Positions 16,164-25,812 of a DNA stretch of 41,160 nucleotides are shown here, piece after piece. The DNA is taken from positions 1 to 41,160 of the forward strand of contig OMXQ01000011.1 in NCBI GenBank assembly GCA_900315065.1, written 5' to 3'. Source of the DNA: an uncultured Erysipelotrichaceae bacterium. GTDB taxonomy: Bacteria; Bacillota_I; Bacilli_A; Erysipelotrichales; Erysipelotrichaceae. The notes below the pieces were generated by a model, which made no database searches, was not told the DNA's origin, and saw only the letters and a list, made by a program, of their open reading frames with translations. Both the position numbers and the translations under genes were made by a program. The stretch's first letter is position 1. Every line of letters begins with the position of its first letter.

Positions 16164-17936
16164 TTACTTATTATGCTTTGCTTTTCTGGCTTCTTTCTTT
16201 GCCTTCCTGGCAGCTGCTTTCTTCAGGTACTTTTCGTTTTCAGTATCAAAGTCAAGACCCTTCTTTGCACACTTCTCACGAAGTTCCTTTACTCTGATTG
16301 CTTCTGCTTCTTCAGCCTGCTGCCTGCGTTCAGCTAACTGCTGTTCCTTTGGAGAAACATAAGGAATACCCTTGGCAGCACATTCTTCACGCTTCTTGTT
16401 TTCAAGAGATTCAGATACTTCAGGCATCTTCTTTTCAAGATCGAAGAAGAAGATGAAGAGGACTACGAACATGATACCAGTCAAAGCAATGGCACCCTGA
16501 TAAGAGAAGTTGATCCAGTTGACTGCGGAAGCCGGCTGATCAGCAAAGATCTGAATGGTTGTGCCCTTGCTGTTGACCATGGTGTCGACGACTTTTGGGG
16601 TCTGATATCTGAATGCCATCAGGCCGGCGTTGAAGATACCAAGGCCGATACCGTTTGACATCGCATGCATGAATCCGACGAAGGCTGCGGTAACGCCGTC
16701 TGCACGAACACCGGACGCATATTCAACGTGGTCGATTGCATCACCTGTGAAACTCATCATTGTATAAAGATAAGCCATGGAACCGATGCCGCTGAGAGCG
16801 GTACCGATATATTCAATTGTCTGGCGGCCAGGAGAGAACAAAGCCGCAAGGCTGCCGGCTGCACAGACTGCAGAACCAACGATGATGGACTTTGTACGAC
16901 CGAACTTCCTGATCAGCGGAATGATGAGAAATAACATGATGCCGACCGGAGCCATGGCAACCATGGTGAAGTTACGCTGGACAACTTCATAAGTACCGTA
17001 AGAGTTACCGTTGACAACCCAGCCTGCATAATAAACCTGGCTGACGCCCTTCAGTGCATTCAGAACCTGATAAATCATGATCATGACAATGAACATGACC
17101 CAGTACTTATCCTTGAAACAGGCAGATAACTGTGTCCTGACTGGGGCTTCTTCCTGTTTTTCTTCCGGCTTCAGTTCAGCCTGCAGCTTTCTTCTTTCTT
17201 CTGTAATACGTTCTCTGGTGAAGTAATATTCAACAAAGGTAAGCGGTACCGCAACTGCACACATGAAGGCAAGCGTTAACAGATATCCTTCTTTCATATC
17301 GCCGCCAGTCAGACCTCTGGCAACTGCTTTCAGAATGGTCGGGAATAAGATAGAAACGAAACCGGTACCGATATTCTTGGTAATCTGACCTGCAATAGAG
17401 TTGCCGGCACGCTGCTTGGAATTACGGGTGGAAAGTGCGGCGGACATTTCGTAGGACATGTACCACATTGTGTAGCCGACAGAATAGAAGAGATTGAAGG
17501 CAATGACGACCCAGATCGCCATTGCTTTGACATTCATTTCCGGAATCGCAAACATCATTACAATACTGAGGACAACGATCGGAAGTGACAAAATCATCCA
17601 TGGACGAAGCTTACCCTGCTTACATGTTGTGTGATCCAGGACACGGGCCATGATCACATTGGTAATGGCATCAAATACTTTGGAAAGTACCGGGAAGATT
17701 ACCATGAAGCTGGCAATCCAGACACCCTTGCTGACAGTGAAGCCGAGTACGTCGGTCAGATACTGGTTGAAGTAACTGTTGACGATACTCTGCAGCATCA
17801 TGATGCCGAACGGACCGATTGCATAACCGAGAATTCTTTCAGCTTTTGTGACGTTGGCGGATTTGACTCTTGAATTCCAGATCTTAGATTCAAATCTGCC
17901 GGCCAGTAAGCCTCTGCTTGATTTTTCTTCTTTCAT
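16164..17936 (-). CDS. GPH-family sugar:cation symporter (MFS superfamily)
   Basis: Membrane transporter of 590 residues from the ATG at 17936, which is preceded by AAAGGAGAT; the frame is open for 64 codons further upstream but that crosses the promoter and cre. It has about twelve predicted helices. GPH-type features include KAERILGYAIGPFGIMMLQS at the first helix, the KVFDAITNVIMARVLDHT loop after helix 2, and FTGDAIDHVEYASGVRADG in the second half. The C-terminal 75 residues form a charged Lys/Glu/Ala-rich tail, probably cytoplasmic and helical, longer than usual. Likely substrates are glycosides or oligosaccharides; sucrose-related use is suggested only by position beside scrB. Confidence 0.82.
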   Translation of the reverse strand: MKEEKSSRGLLAGRFESKIWNSRVKSANVTKAERILGYAIGPFGIMMLQSIVNSYFNQYLTDVLGFTVSKGVWIASFMVIFPVLSKVFDAITNVIMARVLDHTTCKQGKLRPWMILSLPIVVLSIVMMFAIPEMNVKAMAIWVVIAFNLFYSVGYTMWYMSYEMSAALSTRNSKQRAGNSIAGQITKNIGTGFVSILFPTILKAVARGLTGGDMKEGYLLTLAFMCAVAVPLTFVEYYFTRERITEERRKLQAELKPEEKQEEAPVRTQLSACFKDKYWVMFIVMIMIYQVLNALKGVSQVYYAGWVVNGNSYGTYEVVQRNFTMVAMAPVGIMLFLIIPLIRKFGRTKSIIVGSAVCAAGSLAALFSPGRQTIEYIGTALSGIGSMAYLYTMMSFTGDAIDHVEYASGVRADGVTAAFVGFMHAMSNGIGLGIFNAGLMAFRYQTPKVVDTMVNSKGTTIQIFADQPASAVNWINFSYQGAIALTGIMFVVLFIFFFDLEKKMPEVSESLENKKREECAAKGIPYVSPKEQQLAERRQQAEEAEAIRVKELREKCAKKGLDFDTENEKYLKKAAARKAKKEARKAKHNK

Positions 17937-17991
17937 GTTACAGATCTCCTTTAGTGGTTTCAGAAAAGAACTTTTCCTGTTTACTACTAGA

Positions 17992-18014
17992 ATTATAGAA
18001 ATGAAAGCGCTTAA
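17992..18014 (-). promoter_or_regulatory. Promoter of the GPH symporter gene with overlapping cre
   Basis: A perfect -10 (TATAAT on the minus strand, 17992-17997) is adjoined by ATGAAAGCGCTTAA (plus strand, 18001-18014), nearly identical to the cre consensus. The cre lies in the spacer between -10 and a poor -35, where CcpA binding would block RNA polymerase. Confidence 0.65.
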
Positions 18015-18196
18015 AAAATATGTACAGAATAACAAACAATTTATCAAACCAGATCCGATATTTGTTATTCTGACTAATTCAGGCTGAAACATCTCTTTTC
18101 CGATATCAGAAATGCTGGTCTGAATCAAACCTGTAAAATTACATAAGCCGGTCTTTTTTCCGGCAGAATTACGTCAGATTGTCCATTTTGTCTTGT

Positions 18197-18232
18197 TTGT
18201 ACAGTAAACCGGTAAACTTTATTATGTTTACC
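18197..18232 (+). promoter_or_regulatory. pta promoter embedded in GTAAAC repeats
   Basis: TTGTAC (-35) and TATTAT (-10, 18220-18225) are 17 bp apart. A perfect inverted repeat, GGTAAAC (18211-18217) and GTTTACC (18226-18232), flanks the -10, and another GTAAACC copy begins at 18204. A further GGTTTACC occurs between the ribosome site and the start codon. This looks like an operator for an unidentified regulator. Confidence 0.55.
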
Positions 18233-18295
18233 ATGGTATTCTGCTCATTTTTGGTGTACAGTTTTTATGGTAATAAAAGGAGGAAGGTTTACCAA

Positions 18296-19306
18296 ATGTC
18301 ATTTATTGAGGGTATCAAGGAAAAGGCAAGACAGAATCTGAAGACTATCGTTCTGCCTGAGTCTGAAGATGAAAGAACAATCCGTGCTGCTGCCAAGGTC
18401 GTAGAAGAAAAGACAGCCAAGCTGGTATTGCTCGGCAACGAAGAAACAATCAAGGCTGATGCAGCCAAGTATGGTGTTTCCGTTGAAGGCGTCAAGATCG
18501 TTAATCCAGAAACATGCGAAAAGCTTGACGAATATGTAGCTCTGCTCACAAAGCTGCGTGAAAAGAAGGGTATGACCCCTGAAAAGGCAAGAGAAACACT
18601 GCTCACAGACAAGACAATGTTCGGTGTCATCATGGTCAAGAACGGCGACGCAGACGGACTGGTTTCCGGTGCATGCCATTCCACAGCCAACACCCTGAGA
18701 CCTGCTCTGCAGGTTCTGAGAACAGCTCCAGGCAAGAAGCTGGCTTCCGGTTTCTTTGTTGTTGATGTTCCGAACTGCACATATGGCGAAAACGGTACAT
18801 TCGTATTCGCTGACTGCGCTTTGAACCAGGATCCTGATTCCGAGCAGCTGGCTGCCATCGCTTCCGATTCTGCTGAATCCTTCGAAGCTCTGGTCGGCGG
18901 CCATGCAAGAGTAGCATTCCTGTCCCATTCCACAAAGGGTTCTGCAAAGCATGCATTAGTTGACAAGGTCACAGGTGCTGTTGCCGCTGCCAAGAGTGAA
19001 TATCCGGATCTGGATTGCGATGGTGAACTGCAGCTTGATGCAGCTCTCGATCCAACGGTTGCTGCTCTTAAGGCTCCGGGAAGCACAGTTGCAGGTCACG
19101 CAAATGTCCTGATCTTCCCTAACATCGATGCCGGCAACATTGGTTACAAGCTGGTTCAGCGTCTTGCAAAGGCTGAAGCTTATGGTCCGATGCTGCAGAG
19201 TCTGGCTGCACCGGTTAATGATCTGTCCAGAGGCTGCTTCTGGCAGGATATCGTCGGTGTCGTTGCCATCACTGCTGTACAGGCTCAGCTTGCTGACAAG
19301 AAGTAA
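18296..19306 (+). CDS. pta: Phosphate acetyltransferase
   Basis: Converts acetyl-CoA and phosphate to acetyl phosphate and CoA, the first step of acetate formation with ATP gain. I chose the ATG at 18296 (MSFIEGIKEKARQN), preceded by AAAGGAGG; the longer frame from 18179 would cross the promoter. The 336-residue protein is the short, single-domain Pta. Visible are the N-terminal IVLPESEDERTIRAA, the DGLVSGACHSTANTLRPALQV stretch, SHSTKGSAKH and GHANVLIFPNIDAGNIGYKLVQR motifs of the PTA/PTB domain. Acetate kinase is not in the window. Phosphate butyryltransferase is the nearest alternative but those motifs fit Pta better. Confidence 0.95.
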   Translation: MSFIEGIKEKARQNLKTIVLPESEDERTIRAAAKVVEEKTAKLVLLGNEETIKADAAKYGVSVEGVKIVNPETCEKLDEYVALLTKLREKKGMTPEKARETLLTDKTMFGVIMVKNGDADGLVSGACHSTANTLRPALQVLRTAPGKKLASGFFVVDVPNCTYGENGTFVFADCALNQDPDSEQLAAIASDSAESFEALVGGHARVAFLSHSTKGSAKHALVDKVTGAVAAAKSEYPDLDCDGELQLDAALDPTVAALKAPGSTVAGHANVLIFPNIDAGNIGYKLVQRLAKAEAYGPMLQSLAAPVNDLSRGCFWQDIVGVVAITAVQAQLADKK

Positions 19307-19330
19307 TCAGAAATATCATTGCTGAAAATG

Positions 19331-19361
19331 AAAAGACGTCTCAAGGGCGCCTTTTCTTTTT
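19331..19361. terminator. Terminator after pta
   Basis: AAAAG-x-CG and CG-x-CTTTT arms form an imperfect stem followed by TCTTTTT on the plus strand. The A-rich left arm lets it act also on the convergent tag transcript. Confidence 0.6.
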
Positions 19362-19374
19362 GCATGCATGACGA

Positions 19375-19983
19375 TCATGCACGCTGATCTTTCTTTGAAT
19401 TATTTACCGGAGGGTACACATTCTGCCAGATCTCATCGCCATGGTCTCTTTTGTAACACGGACAATCCGGCGTATGGGAATAGATGATGCCCACTGCCTG
19501 CAGGAAAGAGAAGATCGTCACAGAACCGCAGTACTTCATTCCCCTTTTCTTCATGTCCCTTGTGACATCATCACTGAGTTTGTCAGTCGTGATGCCTGGT
19601 TCTTCATAAATACTTTTATTATCAGTAAAGTGCCAGAGATATTCTGAAAACGACCCGTATTCTTCTTTGATTCTGAGGACAAGCCTGGCATTGATGACTG
19701 CTCCTTCTATCTTTTTCCGACAGCGGATGATTCCTTTGTCTTCCATCAAAGCATTGATCTTTGTTTCATCGTACTTTGCAATTTTATTTACATCAAAATC
19801 ATCAAATGCCTGGCGGAAGTTTTCTCGTTTCTTCATGATGGTAATCCAGCTGAGGCCAGCCTGAAAGAGTTCCAGCAGGAACATTTCATAGAGCTTATGC
19901 TCATCGTGTTCAGGTCTGCTCCATTCTTCTGCGTGATACTTAACATACAGAGGGTCGTTTTCATCATATAAACATGCAGGCAT
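19375..19983 (-). CDS. tag: DNA-3-methyladenine glycosylase I
   Basis: Base-excision repair enzyme that removes 3-methyladenine from alkylated DNA. The 202-residue protein shows family zinc ligands Cys4, His17, His170 and Cys174 (SHTPDCPCY), the start DPLYVKYHAEEW, the helix-hairpin-helix region LFQAGLSWITIMKKRENFRQAF, and the aromatic pocket GMKYCGSVTIFSFLQAVG. AAGGAAG lies before the ATG. It stands alone between two terminators, convergent with pta. A small palindrome (TGCATGA-CGA-TCATGCA) overlaps its stop codon. Confidence 0.94.
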   Translation of the reverse strand: MPACLYDENDPLYVKYHAEEWSRPEHDEHKLYEMFLLELFQAGLSWITIMKKRENFRQAFDDFDVNKIAKYDETKINALMEDKGIIRCRKKIEGAVINARLVLRIKEEYGSFSEYLWHFTDNKSIYEEPGITTDKLSDDVTRDMKKRGMKYCGSVTIFSFLQAVGIIYSHTPDCPCYKRDHGDEIWQNVYPPVNNSKKDQRA

Positions 19984-20002
19984 ATTTGTTTCTTCCTTTC
20001 TG

Positions 20003-20029
20003 AGGAAAAAGAGCCTTTTGCGGCTCTTT
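20003..20029 (-). terminator. Intrinsic terminator after the FAD-dependent oxidoreductase gene
   Basis: Minus-strand AAGAGCC and GGCTCTT form a 7-bp stem with a 6-nt loop, followed by TTTCC. It begins 8 bp past the stop codon. Confidence 0.8.
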
Positions 20030-20035
20030 CTTCAG

Positions 20036-21418
20036 TTACATCTTCTTTGCAATAATATCTGCGACAATCAGACCGTTGGCTGCTGCCTGAGACAAGGATC
20101 TTGTAAAGCCGGCCCCGTCACCAAGCGCATAAATACCTGGCGCTGCATTCAGTTCAAAGTCCGTTGCTTCAGGACGAGCAGAATAGTACTTGCATTCAAT
20201 GCCGTACAGCAATGTATCTTCATTTGCGGTACCAGGAGCTACCTTATCTAATGCATGCAGAGTTTCAATGATGTTATCCAGCTGACGCTTCGGCATGCAG
20301 AGAGACAAGTCACCCGGAACTGCATCCAGAGTAGGTCTTACGGAAGACTGGGCAAGTCTTGAAGCTGTGGTTCTTCTGCCCTTTTCCAGATCGCCGAGAC
20401 GCTGTACTAAGACATAGCCGCCGCTGATCTTATTGGCAAGAGAAGCGATATATCTTGCATATTCAACCGGCTGGTCAAATGGTTCCGTGAAGAAAGTAGA
20501 ACTTAACAAAGCAAAGTTGGAGTTATTGGACTGCTTTGCCTTGTCCTTGTAGGAATGGCCGTTGACAGTTAAGACGCCGTCAGAGTTTTCCGTAACGACA
20601 TAGCCTCTTTCATTGAAACAGAACATTCTGGTTCTGTCTCCGTAATGACCGTTCTTGAAATAGATCTTCGGTTCATAGATTCTGGAAGAGAAGTGTTCCC
20701 ATACTTCATACGGGAGTTCGACTCTGACACCGATATCAACCTGGTTGTTGGTACGCCTGATGTTGTACTTATTGCACCAGTCTTCAAACATGCCGTTGCC
20801 GACCCGGCCTACTGCAAAGATAACCTTATCGCCGGTAACTTCTTTCTTTTCACCCTTCTGCAGATAAGTAACAACTTTGGTGTCCTTATCTACATCTGTG
20901 ACAATGGCCTGCGTCTCAATCTCAACATGAGAGTTGTCCATCGAATGGATGAAGTTCAGCATTGTACTGTAGTTGGCATCTGTACCAAGGTGCTTGACAT
21001 CCGCCTGCTGCATATGCAGATCATGCTGGAGACACAGTGCCTTGAGCTCATTATCAGGGTGATAAACTTCCTGGTCAGCGCCGTATTTTACAAGAATGTC
21101 ATCTGCCTGATGGATGTAATCCAGAACTTCCTTCGGATCCATAACATTCGGCAGCCAGCCGCCGTATTCAGTTGTAATGTTATATTTGCCATCAGAGAAC
21201 GCACCGGCACCAGCCATGCCTTCCATAATGGAACAAGGCTTGCACTTGATGCACTTCTTTACCTTGCCTGCCAGGATCGGACAGCTTCTTTCTTCCAGTG
21301 TTTTGCCTCTTTCCAGAATCAGAACATCTGCTTCCGGTTTCTTTTCCATCAGCCGGTAGGCACACATCAGGCCGCCGATTCCGCCGCCGATAATCACAAC
21401 ATCATATTTTTCTTTCAT
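20036..21418 (-). CDS. Uncharacterised FAD-dependent dehydrogenase (COG2509-like)
   Basis: Flavoprotein of 460 residues. The N-terminal FAD-binding motif is VVIIGGGIGGLMCAYRL (about 6-22), and the C-terminal FAD motif is GIYALGDGAGFTRSLSQAAANGL (about 430-452). A cysteine-rich element, SCPILAGKVKKCIKCKPCSIM (about 46-66), precedes AGAGAFSDGK; four Cys there might bind a metal or cluster. I chose the ATG at 21418, with AAGGA 10 nt upstream; a TTG two codons earlier is too close to that site. Reaction and partner are unknown for this family. It lies 51 nt after the HAD-IB gene and is probably the last gene of that transcript. Confidence 0.82.
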   Translation of the reverse strand: MKEKYDVVIIGGGIGGLMCAYRLMEKKPEADVLILERGKTLEERSCPILAGKVKKCIKCKPCSIMEGMAGAGAFSDGKYNITTEYGGWLPNVMDPKEVLDYIHQADDILVKYGADQEVYHPDNELKALCLQHDLHMQQADVKHLGTDANYSTMLNFIHSMDNSHVEIETQAIVTDVDKDTKVVTYLQKGEKKEVTGDKVIFAVGRVGNGMFEDWCNKYNIRRTNNQVDIGVRVELPYEVWEHFSSRIYEPKIYFKNGHYGDRTRMFCFNERGYVVTENSDGVLTVNGHSYKDKAKQSNNSNFALLSSTFFTEPFDQPVEYARYIASLANKISGGYVLVQRLGDLEKGRRTTASRLAQSSVRPTLDAVPGDLSLCMPKRQLDNIIETLHALDKVAPGTANEDTLLYGIECKYYSARPEATDFELNAAPGIYALGDGAGFTRSLSQAAANGLIVADIIAKKM

Positions 21419-21469
21419 ACTCAAATTCCTTCTGTTTTATATTTCTTATGTAATTTATTCTTCATGTAA

Positions 21470-22036
21470 TCATTGCTTATTGGGCCAGGGCAGCAATTTG
21501 TCGCCTTTGACCAGATATGCTTTCCGGCTCATTTCTGCCAAAGGAGAATCCGTCAGGGAATCACTGTAGAATTCATCGATTTCCCTGTCTTTCATGACTT
21601 CTTTGAAACGTCTGACTTTTTCTTTGCCATGGCAATTCAGACCGGTGTATTTACCGGTTTTCGGATCAACAACAGAAGCCATCATGTGCTGAATGCCAAG
21701 TTTTTTGCAGAAACGGCCGATCGTAAATTCCGGACTTGCGGAAATGACCATGTCATCTTCTTTCTGCTGGTCCAGATAGAACTGCTTGACGTGATTCATA
21801 TGGGTATCCACAAATTCATCAACTGTACTTTCCATATCTCTGACAAAGACAAACATGTGATAAAGATTCTGCTTGAAAGTCAGCTTCTTTATAATATGCA
21901 GACCATAGAGCAGACCGCAGACCGCCGTTCTCGGCAATGAGAGCAGAGTCATGGGTCTATGAATATAGAGCCAGCCGACGAAGTCAGCTGTACTGTCCCC
22001 GCGGTAAATGGTATTATCCCAATCATATACATTCAT
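21470..22036 (-). CDS. HAD-IB family phosphatase
   Basis: Predicted cytoplasmic phosphatase of 188 residues in the phosphoserine-phosphatase-like group of HAD hydrolases. Motif I is YDWDNTIYRGDST with nucleophile Asp5 and general acid Asp7, motif II is MVISASPEFT, motif III includes the Lys of CHGKEKVRRF, and motif IV is FYSDSLTDSPLAEMS. A helical cap lies between motifs I and II. The ATG overlaps the stop of the upstream membrane-protein gene by 4 bp, with AAAGGAG before it, so I did not use the 49-codon upstream extension. Substrate unknown; relatives act on small phosphates or membrane-lipid phosphates, and the partner gene suggests an envelope precursor. Confidence 0.85.
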   Translation of the reverse strand: MNVYDWDNTIYRGDSTADFVGWLYIHRPMTLLSLPRTAVCGLLYGLHIIKKLTFKQNLYHMFVFVRDMESTVDEFVDTHMNHVKQFYLDQQKEDDMVISASPEFTIGRFCKKLGIQHMMASVVDPKTGKYTGLNCHGKEKVRRFKEVMKDREIDEFYSDSLTDSPLAEMSRKAYLVKGDKLLPWPNKQ

Positions 22037-23616
22037 GGCAGCAATATCTCCTTTACTGTTTTCGGATCCTGAATCAGATCCCCGTATAAGCCGATCTTCG
22101 TATCTGCATAGCTTGCTACATGACCGAACAAAGTCACAAAGACAAGACACAATTCCAATATCCACTGACCGACAACCGTCCACTCAAACAATCTGTAAAT
22201 AGCAATGAAGAAGACGATATCCGTAAACGGATTGAAGATGATTTCAAAGGCACATGCATAGGTTTCAATACCGGTGATCTTTGCCAGCATGCCCATGCAA
22301 AGAGGATTTATGAAGAAGATGATCATGCAGATGCCGAGATACTTCAGCATCCTGTCTTCCTTCACAAAAGCCCCGTGAATGAAAATAATCATGCCTGCCC
22401 ACCGCCAAAGATCCATAATGCTATCCAATATGGAACCACGCGGGAAAAGGAAACCTGCGGTTGTACGATGATAGAAATACTGAATATAGGATTTATATTC
22501 TATGCCATAGCCCGGCACAAAGAAACGGAGAATAAAAGTACCGACCAGGAAAATAACCGGAATCAATACAAAGAAGATTCTTGTATTGTAAGAAATCAGG
22601 AAATTTTCAACATGAATATATTTGTGATACACGGATTTTTTGTACCTTGCCAGTAAAAAGCCAATATAAGCAAGCGTCAGAATCCAGGCCCAGAGACGCG
22701 AATGATGATACAGCATGCCGATTCCGTAGAACACAACCGGAATCAGGAAAGTAACCGTATCATACAAAGAACGGATCTTCTCTTCCTTGAGCAGGAAAAC
22801 AAAAAGACCATAGATCAGCTCAATTGCTAATAGCAGGAAGGAATGATTGACAAACAAACCTGCAGCAATGACAATCGGAAAAAGATATTTGATATTTTCC
22901 TTTCCTGTCTTCAGCCACCGGTAAAGAACATACATGGCCAGGCCCGTCATTAAAAGACGCCAGTTTTCTCCTAAGAAGCCGCCGACGATCTTCCAGCTGT
23001 AATAATTGCAATAGAACAAGGAGAAAAAAATCAATGTAAAGCGGAACCAGGGATTCGGCAGATTGAAGCTGTCAATATAATTTAATGACAACATCATGCC
23101 GATTGCACTTGCAAACAAGCCCATCATCAATACCGGCAGTTCCAGATTTCCTCTGAAGACCATGACCAGCAGGCTTCCCAGCAATTCATATCCCTGCATC
23201 TGACCTGCTTCAATATGAGAAGAAAGCTTCTCATTCATCTGCAATAATTCACTCTGGGCAAGCATGTCCTGCATGCCGTATTTTCTGCATAAGCCGGCCA
23301 GTAATACAGCCCCGAAGATGAGATAGATCGTCCTTGCCCTGAAAAGCATATGGAAAACATCTTTCCATTCCCATGCGGTGACAATTGCCGCAAACAAAAT
23401 AACAAATAAGGAAATAATGCTGACGGCAATAAAACTACGCTGTTCCAGCATCAGCGGTGCATAGCCGAACTGCAGAAGCATGAATAAAAAGGCAGTGCCG
23501 AGCGGTGCCGCATACATGGCATAGTCAGGTTCAATATTCAGTCTTTTTAACAGCCATCTGCCGCTTCCTTCACTCAGGATTACCATGGCAGCCAGGCTGC
23601 AGATTACAGCAGGCAT
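22033..23616 (-). CDS. Polytopic membrane protein of unknown function (DUF6077-like)
   Basis: I do not recognise a function. The protein is 527 residues from the ATG at 23616, which has GGAAG 5 nt upstream; a TTG four codons earlier is the alternative. It has about 13-15 hydrophobic segments spread across the whole length, with short charged loops and one larger extracellular-type loop at about 110-150 (QDMLAQSELLQMNEKLSSHIEAGQMQ region). The layout resembles DUF6077 and other putative glycosyltransferase-C-like or polymerase-like envelope proteins, without a visible catalytic signature. A TATAAT -10 lies 24 bp upstream. It is translationally coupled to the HAD-IB phosphatase. Confidence 0.7.
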   Translation of the reverse strand: MPAVICSLAAMVILSEGSGRWLLKRLNIEPDYAMYAAPLGTAFLFMLLQFGYAPLMLEQRSFIAVSIISLFVILFAAIVTAWEWKDVFHMLFRARTIYLIFGAVLLAGLCRKYGMQDMLAQSELLQMNEKLSSHIEAGQMQGYELLGSLLVMVFRGNLELPVLMMGLFASAIGMMLSLNYIDSFNLPNPWFRFTLIFFSLFYCNYYSWKIVGGFLGENWRLLMTGLAMYVLYRWLKTGKENIKYLFPIVIAAGLFVNHSFLLLAIELIYGLFVFLLKEEKIRSLYDTVTFLIPVVFYGIGMLYHHSRLWAWILTLAYIGFLLARYKKSVYHKYIHVENFLISYNTRIFFVLIPVIFLVGTFILRFFVPGYGIEYKSYIQYFYHRTTAGFLFPRGSILDSIMDLWRWAGMIIFIHGAFVKEDRMLKYLGICMIIFFINPLCMGMLAKITGIETYACAFEIIFNPFTDIVFFIAIYRLFEWTVVGQWILELCLVFVTLFGHVASYADTKIGLYGDLIQDPKTVKEILLP

Positions 23617-23640
23617 ATATTCTTCCAATCCAACTCAGAT

Positions 23641-23646
23641 ATTATA
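23641..23646 (-). promoter_or_regulatory. Likely -10 element for the membrane protein / HAD-IB / flavoprotein operon
   Basis: Perfect TATAAT on the minus strand, 24 bp before the chosen start. The matching -35 (TGGTAA, 17 bp upstream) is poor. Confidence 0.4.
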
Positions 23647-23674
23647 TTCAAAATCACACTTCTTTACCACCATA

Positions 23675-23706
23675 CGAAAAAAGCAATGCATACAGCTGCA
23701 TTGCTT
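23675..23706 (-). terminator. Strong intrinsic terminator after groEL
   Basis: Minus-strand AAGCAATGCA and TGCATTGCTT form a perfect 10-bp stem with a 6-nt loop, followed by TTTT from the plus-strand A run. It lies 24 bp past the groEL stop. Confidence 0.9.
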
Positions 23707-23729
23707 TCTCAATGATTTATGCTTTCAGA

Positions 23730-25346
<1,617 letters not shown>

Positions 25347-25363
25347 TTATTACCTCTTTCTCC

Positions 25364-25648
25364 TTACTCAACAACTGCCAGAATATCTTCAGCCTTGATC
25401 AGAAGATAATCCTTGCCGGCATCCTTGACTTCGGTGCCGGAGTACTTCTTATAGATGACCCTCATGCCTTCCTTCAGGTCCATTTCCACAGTCTTGCCGT
25501 CTACCAGCTTGCCAGGGCCTACTGCAACAACGATGCCGTGGCTTGGTTCATCCTTGGCTTCCTTTGTGGTCAGGATGATACCGCTCTGTGTCTTTTCTTC
25601 TTCCTTTACTTTTTCAAGTACAACATAATCATGTAATGGTCTTAACAT
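25364..25648 (-). CDS. groS: Co-chaperonin GroES (10 kDa)
   Basis: Lid of the GroEL chamber, a heptameric beta-barrel. From the ATG at 25648 (MLRPLHDYVVLEK), with AGGAGG 6 nt upstream, it is 94 residues, the usual length. The mobile loop that contacts GroEL is KEEEKTQSGIILTTKEAKDEPS (about 15-35, in part). The upstream open frame of 11 codons runs into a CIRCE operator and is not coding. Confidence 0.97.
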   Translation of the reverse strand: MLRPLHDYVVLEKVKEEEKTQSGIILTTKEAKDEPSHGIVVAVGPGKLVDGKTVEMDLKEGMRVIYKKYSGTEVKDAGKDYLLIKAEDILAVVE

Positions 25649-25667
25649 TTCATGCCTCCTAGTGTTC

Positions 25668-25694
25668 TTAGCACTCACCATATCGGTTTGCTAA
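25668..25694. promoter_or_regulatory. CIRCE operator, start-codon-proximal copy
   Basis: On the minus strand TTAGCAAAC-N9-GAGTGCTAA: one perfect and one degenerate CIRCE arm with exact 9-bp spacing. It lies in the groES leader, between the -10 and the ribosome site, where HrcA would bind. Confidence 0.85.
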
Positions 25695-25702
25695 CACTGT
25701 TT

Positions 25703-25730
25703 ATTATATGCAGTTCTATCACTCTGTCAA
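25703..25730 (-). promoter_or_regulatory. Sigma-A promoter of groES-groEL
   Basis: Perfect consensus TTGACA (-35) and TATAAT (-10) on the minus strand, 16 bp apart. The -35 lies in the spacer and arm of the upstream CIRCE. Confidence 0.9.
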
Positions 25731-25742
25731 TATGAGTGCTAA
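25716..25742. promoter_or_regulatory. CIRCE operator, promoter-proximal copy
   Basis: On the minus strand TTAGCACTC-N9-GAGTGATAG: one perfect and one degenerate arm with exact 9-bp spacing, overlapping the -35. HrcA binding here would block polymerase. Confidence 0.88.
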
Positions 25743-25812
25743 TTTTTTTTCATAACCTTTTTTTCACGTCCTCAGACCAGGTACCTGTATAATAAACAAC
25801 AGAGGAAATCAC

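Noticed and set aside
18148-18165. GCCGG/CCGGC hairpin upstream of pta
   Set aside because: The T run is in the loop and no T tail follows on either strand, so it is not a terminator.
18289-19086. A 265-codon open frame opposite pta
   Set aside because: Low-complexity Ser/Ala-rich translation, fully antisense to a certain gene.
19366-19384. Palindrome TGCATGA-CGA-TCATGCA at the tag stop
   Set aside because: No T tail follows; probably chance or part of the 3' stem region next to the pta terminator.
25668-25742. A single CIRCE with a 57-bp spacer
   Set aside because: Each outer arm has its own degenerate partner at the exact 9-bp spacing, so two operators explain it better.
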